A DNA stretch of 18,310 nucleotides from NCBI GenBank assembly GCA_035552275.1, contig DASZLR010000001.1, forward strand, positions 1 to 18,310. Direction: 5' to 3'. Position 1 is the stretch's first letter, and each line of letters opens with the position of its first letter. The position numbers and the translations under genes were made by a program. This document shows, one piece after another, positions 7,443 to 12,874 of this stretch. Under the pieces are notes generated by a model. The model did no database searches, was not told the DNA's origin, and worked only from the letters and a program-made list of their open reading frames with translations. This stretch comes from DASVLX01 sp035552275. Lineage in GTDB: Bacteria; Actinomycetota; Actinomycetes; Mycobacteriales; Pseudonocardiaceae.

Positions 7443-7451
7443 TGTGGATAA
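7443..7451 (-). promoter_or_regulatory. DnaA box (perfect TTATCCACA)
   Basis: TGTGGATAA on the plus strand is the exact complement of TTATCCACA. It is extended by GG to the same 11-mer (TTATCCACAGG) found at 12767-12777. It lies 51 nt upstream of the M23 start and about 50 nt upstream of the putative rpsB -10. DnaA binding is inferred from the motif only. Confidence 0.5.
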
Positions 7452-7584
7452 CTCGGCGTTGCCCGAGCTTGCCCAGGCAGAACTGTCTAGTCCGTCCGGG
7501 TACACTGGACATGCGGCTTGTGCATCCGTGTGCGAGTTGACTTCGCGTGCCAACGCACGCCTCGCTCGGCGGTACTCAGCAGGA

Positions 7585-7604
7585 CCAGGTACAGCCAGGT
7601 ACAG
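7585..7604 (+). repeat. Tandem 10-bp direct repeat in the rpsB leader
   Basis: CCAGGTACAG occurs twice head to tail without a gap. GGTAC also recurs nearby at 7571 and 7634. It lies about 160 nt before the rpsB start, inside the predicted leader. Function unknown. Confidence 0.7.
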
Positions 7605-7724
7605 CACAGCGAGGCACGGCATCCTTCGGTCCCGGTACTCGGCTTGAGTAGCGGGTTGGGCTGCCGGCGCGGCACCAGGACGGCGGCCACCTGGCTCGCC
7701 GTGACAACCGACCAGCGCGCTGGC

Positions 7725-7770
7725 CCATGGCCGGCGTGCCCAACCAGACGAGGTGCGAATCCGGCCATGG
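7725..7770 (+). promoter_or_regulatory. Hairpin sequestering the rpsB start codon
   Basis: CCATGGCCGG (7725-7734) and CCGGCCATGG (7761-7770) form a perfect 10-bp GC-rich stem. The rpsB ATG (7767-7769) is inside the right arm, and the probable ribosome binding site GAGGTG (7750-7755) is in the 26-nt loop. A competing short stem (GGCC 7722-7725 with GGCC 7729-7732) would free the start codon. This arrangement suits translational control, for example by S2 itself, which is known for the rpsB-tsf leader in gamma-proteobacteria. The link to this leader is inference. Confidence 0.6.
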
Positions 7771-8594
7771 CCGTCGTCACCATGAAGCAAATGCTCGATT
7801 CCGGCGTGCATTTCGGGCACCAGACCCGCCGCTGGAATCCGAAGATGAAGCGCTACATCCTCACCGAGCGCAACGGCATCTACATCATCGATCTCCGGCA
7901 GACGCTCACCTACGTGGACCGCGCCTTCGAGTTCATCAAGGAGACGGTCGCGCACGGCGGCTCGGTGCTGTTCGTCGGCACCAAGAAGCAGGCCCAGGAG
8001 GCCATCGCCAACGAGGCGCTGCGGGTCGGGATGCCGTACGTGAACCAGCGTTGGCTCGGCGGCATGCTGACCAACTTCACCACCGTCCACAAGCGGCTGC
8101 AGCGCCTCAAGGAGCTGGAGTCGATGGAGCAGACCGGCGGCTTCCAGGGTCTCACCAAGAAGGAGATCCTGATGCTGACCCGCGAGAAGGACAAGCTGGC
8201 GAAGACTCTCGGCGGCATCCGCGACATGCAGAAGGTGCCCAGCGCCGTCTGGATCGTGGACACCAAGAAGGAGCACATCGCCGTCGGTGAGGCCCGCAAG
8301 CTGAACATCCCGGTCGTCGCGATCCTGGACACCAACTGCGACCCGGACGAGGTCGACTACCCGATTCCGGGCAACGACGACGCGATCCGCTCCGCCGCGC
8401 TGCTGACCAAGGTGGTGGCCGAGGCCGCCGCCGCCGGCCTGATGGCCCGCTCCGGCGCCGGCCGCACCACCGCCGACGCCGACAAGCCGGAACCCGGTGC
8501 CGTTGACGAGCCGCTGGCCGAGTGGGAGAAGGAGCTGCTGGTCAGCAACGAGCCGCCGGCAGCCGAGTCGACCACGTCCGAGCAGCCGGTCTGA
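7767..8594 (+). CDS. rpsB: 30S ribosomal protein S2
   Basis: S2 is a late-assembling protein of the small ribosomal subunit. The 275-aa product is unmistakable: MAVVTMKQMLDSGVHFGHQT at the start, then RWNPKMKRYI, LFVGTKKQAQEAI, RWLGGMLTNF and, near the C-terminus, IPVVAILDTNCDPDEVDYPIPGNDDAIRS. The tail after about residue 225 is an Ala/Glu-rich extension, common in actinobacteria. The ATG at 7767 gives the standard N-terminus. The site GAGGTG lies 11 nt upstream, slightly far, and the start codon is held in a hairpin. It is followed after 58 nt by tsf, the usual partner. Confidence 0.98.
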   Translation: MAVVTMKQMLDSGVHFGHQTRRWNPKMKRYILTERNGIYIIDLRQTLTYVDRAFEFIKETVAHGGSVLFVGTKKQAQEAIANEALRVGMPYVNQRWLGGMLTNFTTVHKRLQRLKELESMEQTGGFQGLTKKEILMLTREKDKLAKTLGGIRDMQKVPSAVWIVDTKKEHIAVGEARKLNIPVVAILDTNCDPDEVDYPIPGNDDAIRSAALLTKVVAEAAAAGLMARSGAGRTTADADKPEPGAVDEPLAEWEKELLVSNEPPAAESTTSEQPV

Positions 8595-8652
8595 TCCCCG
8601 AAATCCCTATCCAACACGCGCGGACACCGAAGAAGGAACGGACAAACGCACG

Positions 8653-9477
8653 ATGGCTAACTACAACGTGGCCGACGTCAAGCGGCTGCGCGAGGTCACC
8701 GGCTCCGGCATGATGGACTGCAAGAAGGCGCTGGAAGAGGCCGGAAGCGATTTCGACAAGGCCGTGGAGATCCTGCGCATCAAGGGCGCGAAGGACGTGG
8801 GCAAGCGTGCCGAGCGCGCCACTACCAACGGCTTGGTCGCCGGCGCGGGCAACGTGCTGGTCGAGCTGACCTGCGAGACGGACTTCGTCGCCAAGAACGA
8901 GGAGTTCGTCGCGCTGGCCGGCCGGATCGTGGAGGTCGCCGGCCAAACCAGGCCGACGGACGTGCCGGCGCTGCTGGACGCCCAGCTCGACGGCCGTTCG
9001 GTCAGCGAGGCGGTGCACGACCTCTCCGCGAAGATCGGCGAGAAGCTCGAGCTGCGCCGGGTCGCGGTCTTCGACGGCACGACTGCCCTCTACCTGCACC
9101 GCCGGGCGGCTGACCTGCCGCCCGCGGTCGGGGTGCTGGTCGAGTACGCCGGCGACGCCGGCAACGCCGCGGACGCCGCTCGTGCCGCGGCCATGCAGGT
9201 CGCCGCGATGCGGCCGCGTTACGTCAGCCGGGACGACGTGCCGGCGGACGTGGTGGACACCGAGCGGCGGATCGCCGAGGAGACCGCCCGCACCGAGGGC
9301 AAGCCCGAGCAGGCCCTGGCGAGGATCATCGAAGGTCGCCTGAACGGGTTCTTCAAGGACACCGTGCTGCTGGAGCAGTCTTCGGTGCAGGACTCCAAGA
9401 AGGCCGTGAAGGCCCTGCTGGACGAGGCCGGCGTCACGGTCACCCGTTTCGCACGGTTCGAGGTCGGCCAGCCGTAG
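8653..9477 (+). CDS. tsf: Elongation factor Ts
   Basis: EF-Ts recycles EF-Tu by exchanging GDP for GTP. The 274-aa protein opens with MANYNVADVKRLREVTGSGM (UBA-like N-terminal domain with MDCKKALEEAGSDFDKAVE). It has the diagnostic TDFVAKN (76-82), which contacts the EF-Tu Mg/nucleotide site, followed by the dimerisation-type core. The ATG at 8653 gives the canonical start. AAGGA (8633-8637) is 15 nt away, longer than usual, so initiation may depend on coupling or structure. The gene lies 58 nt after rpsB, very probably in the same transcript, and is followed by a long palindrome that may end or attenuate that transcript. Confidence 0.97.
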   Translation: MANYNVADVKRLREVTGSGMMDCKKALEEAGSDFDKAVEILRIKGAKDVGKRAERATTNGLVAGAGNVLVELTCETDFVAKNEEFVALAGRIVEVAGQTRPTDVPALLDAQLDGRSVSEAVHDLSAKIGEKLELRRVAVFDGTTALYLHRRAADLPPAVGVLVEYAGDAGNAADAARAAAMQVAAMRPRYVSRDDVPADVVDTERRIAEETARTEGKPEQALARIIEGRLNGFFKDTVLLEQSSVQDSKKAVKALLDEAGVTVTRFARFEVGQP

Positions 9478-9558
9478 TCGGTCCTAACCTGGCAGGATGG
9501 CGGGGTCGCGGGTGGGGTGGCGTACTCCACGGCGGCCCCGTCGTCGTGTCAGGTGCGC

Positions 9559-9586
9559 CGATGTCCGCCGCCGGCGGCGGACATCG
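9559..9586. terminator. 28-bp perfect palindrome between tsf and pyrH (hairpin terminator or operator)
   Basis: The half-site CGATGTCCGCCGCC is mirrored exactly, with its centre between 9572 and 9573. RNA would form a 12-bp stem closed by CCGG. Four more pairs (9556-9559 with 9590-9593) are possible after a bulge. No T-run follows, as in many actinobacterial hairpin terminators. It lies 81 nt after the tsf stop and 42 nt before the pyrH start, so it could terminate rpsB-tsf, attenuate read-through into pyrH, or bind a dimeric regulator. Confidence 0.6.
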
Positions 9587-9628
9587 ATCGGCGTCGTACG
9601 AGCGGAGCGTCGGCGAGGAGAGTGTGCG

Positions 9629-10432
9629 GTGACCACGGCGCAGCGGCAGGTGGAGCAGGTGGACCAGAGTCGGTTCGATGGCGCCGACAGCAGTGCTGAC
9701 AGCCGGGTCGGCTATCGCCGGGTCCTGCTGAAACTGGGCGGGGAGATGTTCGGCGCCGGGTCGGTCGGCGTGGACCCGGATGTCGTGCAGGCGGTCGCCC
9801 GGCAGATCGCCGACGTCGTGCGCGGCGGGGTGCAGATGGCGGTGGTCATCGGCGGCGGCAATTTCTTCCGCGGCGCCGAGTTGTCCCAGCGCGGCATGGA
9901 ACGGGACCGCGCCGACTACATGGCGATGCTGGGCACGGTGATGAACTGCCTGGCGTTGCAGGACTTCCTGGAGCGGGGCGGGTTGCCGACCAGGGTGCAG
10001 ACGGCGATCGCGATGGGGCAGGTCGCCGAGCCGTACATCCCCCGGCGCGCCGAGCGGCATCTGGAAAAGGGCCGAGTCGTGATCTTCGGCGCCGGCGTCG
10101 GCATGCCGTACTTCTCCACCGACACCGCCGCCGCGCAGCGCGCGCTGGAGATCGGCTGTGAGGTCGTGCTGATGGCCAAGGCGGTGGACGGCGTCTACTC
10201 GGCCGATCCGCGGACCGACCCAAGCGCCACCCGGTACACCGAGATCACCCATCGGGAGGTGTTGGAACGCGGCCTGAAGGTCGCCGACGCGACCGCGTTC
10301 AGCCTCTGCATGGATAACAACATGCCGATGATCGTGTTCAACATGCTCACCGAGGGCAACATCGCTCGGGCGGTCCGTGGTGAGAAGATCGGCACGTTCG
10401 TCGGCACCCCCGGTGGCCGCCCCGCCGCCTGA
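9629..10432 (+). CDS. pyrH: Uridylate kinase
   Basis: PyrH phosphorylates UMP to UDP, the entry to UTP and CTP synthesis, as a cytoplasmic hexamer of the amino-acid-kinase fold. The 267-aa protein has LLKLGGEMFG (33-42), VVIGGGNFFRG (72-82), then DYMAMLGTVMNCLALQD, GAGVGMPYFSTDTAAAQRA (nucleotide and UMP binding) and KAVDGVYSADPRTDPSATRY. GTG at 9629 is chosen because AGGAG (9616-9620) lies 8 nt upstream. The frame is open back to 9497, but that part is Arg-rich and crosses the palindrome. About 28 residues precede the conserved core, a common actinobacterial extension. It is followed after 16 nt by frr. Confidence 0.96.
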   Translation: MTTAQRQVEQVDQSRFDGADSSADSRVGYRRVLLKLGGEMFGAGSVGVDPDVVQAVARQIADVVRGGVQMAVVIGGGNFFRGAELSQRGMERDRADYMAMLGTVMNCLALQDFLERGGLPTRVQTAIAMGQVAEPYIPRRAERHLEKGRVVIFGAGVGMPYFSTDTAAAQRALEIGCEVVLMAKAVDGVYSADPRTDPSATRYTEITHREVLERGLKVADATAFSLCMDNNMPMIVFNMLTEGNIARAVRGEKIGTFVGTPGGRPAA

Positions 10433-10448
10433 AACTCAAGGAGAAGCC

Positions 10449-11006
10449 GTGATCGACGAGACCCTCTTCGACGCCGAGGAGAAAATGGAGAAGGCGGTGT
10501 CGGTCGCCAAGGAGGACCTGGCGACCGTCCGCACCGGGCGCGCGACACCGGCGATGTTCTCGCGGATCCATGTCGAGTACTACGGCACGCCGACTCCGTT
10601 GAACCAGATGGCCAGCATCGCCATCCCGGAAGCCCGAATGGCCATCATCAAGCCGTACGACGTCAGCCAGCTCGGCACTATCGAGAAGGCGATCCGCGAC
10701 TCGGATCTGGGCGTCAACCCCGGCAACGACGGCACGATCATCCGAATCGTGATTCCGCAGCTGTCCGAGGAACGCCGGCGGGAAATGGTCAAGCTGGCGA
10801 AGTCCAAGGGCGAGGACGCCAAGATCTCGATCCGCAACATCCGCCGCAAGGCCAAGGAGGAGCTGGATCGGATCGCCAAGGACGGCGAGTCGGGCGAGGA
10901 CGACGTGGCCCGCGCGGAGAAGGAACTGCAGCACGTCACCGATCGCTATGTGGTCCAGGTGGACGAACTGGTCAAGCACAAGGAAGCCGAGCTCCTTGAG
11001 GTCTAA
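10449..11006 (+). CDS. frr: Ribosome recycling factor
   Basis: RRF, with EF-G, splits post-termination ribosomes. The 185-aa length is exactly the family norm. Key segments are VIDETLFDAEEKMEKAV at the start, then VRTGRATPAMFSRIHVEYYGTPTPLNQ, ARMAIIKPYD, SDLGVNPGNDGTIIRI, PQLSEERRREMVKLAK and IRNIRRKAKEELD, followed by the long terminal helix. The GTG start at 10449 is well supported by AAGGAG (10438-10443), 5 nt upstream. The pyrH-frr-cdsA order is conserved throughout actinobacteria. Confidence 0.98.
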   Translation: MIDETLFDAEEKMEKAVSVAKEDLATVRTGRATPAMFSRIHVEYYGTPTPLNQMASIAIPEARMAIIKPYDVSQLGTIEKAIRDSDLGVNPGNDGTIIRIVIPQLSEERRREMVKLAKSKGEDAKISIRNIRRKAKEELDRIAKDGESGEDDVARAEKELQHVTDRYVVQVDELVKHKEAELLEV

Positions 11007-11017
11007 GAGCCTGGCCG

Positions 11018-12019
11018 GTGAAACCGCCCGTGAGTACTGAGCGGCTGATGGACGCCGTAGACCCCGCGGACCCCAATCGGGAGCCCGAGGAACCGACGTC
11101 TCAGCCGAGCGCCGCCGACCCCACCGCCGCCGAGTCGAACACCGTCGAATCGAACACCGTCGAATCGAACACCGCTGGTCCGGACGCCGAGCCAACCCCG
11201 GAGAAAGGCTCGCGCGCCGGTCGCGACCTCCGCTCCGCGATCGCGGTCGGTCTGGGCCTGGGCGCGCTGATTCTGATCGCGTTGCTCACTGTCCGGCAGG
11301 TCTTCATCGGCGTGGTCGCCGCCGCGGTCGCGCTGTCCACTGTGGAGCTTTCCGGTGCGCTGCGGCGCGGCGCCAAGATCGAGGTCGCGCTGGTGCCGCT
11401 GCTGATCGGCGGCCAGGCGATGGTGTGGTTGTCCTGGCCGTGGCGCACGTCGGGCGTGTTGGCCGGGTTCGTGCTCACCGTCCTGGCCTGCCTGGTCTGG
11501 CGGTTCCGCGGCGGCAGCGACGGCTACCTGCGCGATGCCACCGCCTCGTTGTTCACCGCGACCTACGTGCCGCTGTTCGCGTCCTTCGCCGCGCTGCTGG
11601 TCGAGCCGCACGACGGCACCGCGCGGGTGCTGTGCTTCATGATCGCGGTGGTGTGCTCGGATACCGGTGGCTATGTCGCCGGGGTGCTGTTCGGCCGGCA
11701 TCCGATGGCGCCGTCGATCAGTCCGAAGAAATCGTGGGAAGGCTTCGCCGGATCGCTGGTGGTGGGGCTCGCCGGCGGCGCGCTGTCCGTCGGCCTGCTG
11801 TTGCACGGCCACTGGTGGCTCGGCCTGCCGTTCGGCGCCGCGCTGGTGATCACCGCGACCGTCGGTGATCTGACCGAGTCGCTGGTCAAGCGGGACCTGG
11901 GGATCAAGGACATGGGCACGCTGCTGCCCGGCCACGGCGGCCTGATGGACCGGATGGACTCGCTGCTGCCCTCGGCGGTGGTGTCGTGGCTGCTGCTGTC
12001 CATGCTGGTGCCGGTGTGA
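11018..12019 (+). CDS. cdsA: Phosphatidate cytidylyltransferase (CDP-diglyceride synthase)
   Basis: CdsA makes CDP-diacylglycerol from phosphatidic acid and CTP in the membrane, the precursor of phosphatidylinositol, phosphatidylglycerol and cardiolipin. The 333-aa protein has a hydrophilic, acidic N-terminus of about 70 residues, including three copies of ESNT. Several membrane segments begin at AIAVGLGLGALILIALLTV. The C-terminal family signature runs over residues 288-314 (SLVKRD...KD...LPGHGGLMDRMD) with all defining residues present. SDTGGYVAG and SPKKSWEGF upstream are also conserved. The start is uncertain: GTG 11018 (AAGAG 7 nt upstream), GTG 11030 or ATG 11048 are all possible and affect only the disordered tail. 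The stop overlaps the next start (GTGA). Confidence 0.93.
   Translation: MKPPVSTERLMDAVDPADPNREPEEPTSQPSAADPTAAESNTVESNTVESNTAGPDAEPTPEKGSRAGRDLRSAIAVGLGLGALILIALLTVRQVFIGVVAAAVALSTVELSGALRRGAKIEVALVPLLIGGQAMVWLSWPWRTSGVLAGFVLTVLACLVWRFRGGSDGYLRDATASLFTATYVPLFASFAALLVEPHDGTARVLCFMIAVVCSDTGGYVAGVLFGRHPMAPSISPKKSWEGFAGSLVVGLAGGALSVGLLLHGHWWLGLPFGAALVITATVGDLTESLVKRDLGIKDMGTLLPGHGGLMDRMDSLLPSAVVSWLLLSMLVPV
11129..11173 (+). repeat. Three tandem 15-bp units inside cdsA
   Basis: The 15-base unit (A/V)-E-S-N-T is repeated three times; copies 2 and 3 are identical and copy 1 differs at two bases. It encodes residues 38-52 of the disordered N-terminus. The number of copies could vary between strains by slippage without shifting the frame. 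Confidence 0.85.
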
Positions 12020-12762
12020 GTCTGGGGCGCCGGATCGGGGCTCGCCGGTCCGCCGCCGAGCTGGTGCTGCCCAGCCCCAACATCTGGCACTGGCCGGTCG
12101 TCTACGAGTTGGAGAACCAGGCCCAGGATGTCACCGGCGCGGTGTGGCGGGCACTGCGCGAGACGTTCGACTGGTCCGGCCGGGACGTGCTGGACATCGG
12201 CTGCGGCGATGGTTTCCACCTGCCGATGTTCGCGGCGACCGCCGCCACGGTCACCGGCGTCGAACCGTATGAACCGTTGGTGCGTCGGGCCTGCGCCCGC
12301 GTCGCCGGTCTGGACCATGTGCGGGTCCGCCCGGGCGGCGCGCAACGGCTGCCGCTGCCGGACGCGAGCGTCGATCTCGCGCACGCCCGGACCGCCTATT
12401 TCTTCGGACCAGGTTGCGAACCGGGCATCGCCGAGGCCGACCGGGTGCTGCGGCCCGGCGGCGCGTTGGTGATCGTGGACCTGGACGTCAGCTGCCCGCC
12501 GTACGGCGACTGGATGCTGGCCGATCTGCCGCGCTACGACCCGGAGGGCGTGGAGCGGTTCTTCGCCGAATCGGGATTCGACAGTCGGCCGGTGGCCACG
12601 CTCTGGCGGTTCGCCGATCGGGCCAGCCTGGAGTCGGTGTTCCGAATCGAGTTCTCCGCGCCGGTCGCGCGGCGGGCGATCGCTGACACCCCCGGCCTGA
12701 CGATCCCGGTCGGCTACCGGTTGCGGACCCGGCGCAAGCCCGCCGGTCTGGTATTGGGATAG
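12016..12762 (+). CDS. Class I SAM-dependent methyltransferase
   Basis: The 248-aa protein has a Rossmann methyltransferase domain. Motif I is VLDIGCGDG (D60-G66), the acidic residue after the second strand is TGVEPYEP, and the later motifs are LPLPDASVDLAHAR and VLRPGGALVIVDLD, as in the Methyltransf_11/25 groups. The N-terminus (SPNIWHWPVVYELENQAQD) is a recurrent feature of a small actinobacterial group. The substrate cannot be deduced. GTG at 12016 overlaps the cdsA stop by 4 bases (GTGA), so it is probably translated from the cdsA mRNA, though no good ribosome binding site is seen. In many actinobacteria rlmN follows cdsA; here this gene takes that place. It ends 112 nt before a convergent gene. 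Confidence 0.85.
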   Translation: MSLGRRIGARRSAAELVLPSPNIWHWPVVYELENQAQDVTGAVWRALRETFDWSGRDVLDIGCGDGFHLPMFAATAATVTGVEPYEPLVRRACARVAGLDHVRVRPGGAQRLPLPDASVDLAHARTAYFFGPGCEPGIAEADRVLRPGGALVIVDLDVSCPPYGDWMLADLPRYDPEGVERFFAESGFDSRPVATLWRFADRASLESVFRIEFSAPVARRAIADTPGLTIPVGYRLRTRRKPAGLVLG

Positions 12763-12766
12763 GAAG

Positions 12767-12775
12767 TTATCCACA
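12767..12775 (+). promoter_or_regulatory. DnaA box (perfect TTATCCACA)
   Basis: TTATCCACA starts 4 nt after the methyltransferase stop codon, in a 112-nt gap between convergent genes. It is extended by GG as at 7441-7451. Since no gene start is nearby, a role in DnaA titration or chromosome organisation is more natural than promoter control. This is inference. Confidence 0.5.
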
Positions 12776-12820
12776 GGTTCGGTTTTCTGATTTTGTTCCG
12801 CTGACCTGCACCGATAGGCT

Positions 12821-12860
12821 GACCCCAAGGGGTGCCCCCGGGTGGGAGGGGGTCTGTTTT
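12821..12860 (+). terminator. G/C-run hairpin with T-rich tail after the methyltransferase gene
   Basis: GACCCC (12821-12826) pairs with GGGGTC (12849-12854), followed by TGTTTT (12855-12860). An alternative stem uses CCCCC (12835-12839) with GGGGG (12848-12852). Position after the last gene of the rpsB-to-methyltransferase run and the T-tail fit an intrinsic terminator. The opposite-strand gene ends 15 nt further on, so it may act in both directions. Confidence 0.55.
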
Positions 12861-12874
12861 GAAGGTGATGGTCA

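Larger units (their letters stand above)
7393..7766. promoter_or_regulatory. Divergent control region between the M23 gene and rpsB, including the rpsB leader
   Basis: This 374-base stretch holds no convincing gene. It contains a DnaA-box match on the minus strand (7443-7451) and a possible -10 for rpsB, TACACT (7501-7506), with no clear -35. The leader that would follow is about 250 nt. It contains a 6-bp stem with tetraloop (GCGTGC 7545-7550 with GCACGC 7555-7560), a tandem 10-mer (7585-7604), a 12-bp palindrome CCAGCGCGCTGG (7712-7723) and a hairpin that includes the rpsB start codon (7725-7770). The frame of rpsB stays open upstream to 7518, but that extension has no S2 similarity. Confidence 0.5.

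Noticed and set aside
7518..7766. In-frame upstream extension of rpsB
   Set aside because: It lacks S2 similarity and a ribosome binding site, while the ATG at 7767 gives the canonical S2 N-terminus. The open frame is incidental.
9497..9628. In-frame upstream extension of pyrH
   Set aside because: Arg-rich sequence that crosses the 28-bp palindrome; the GTG at 9629 has a much better ribosome binding site.
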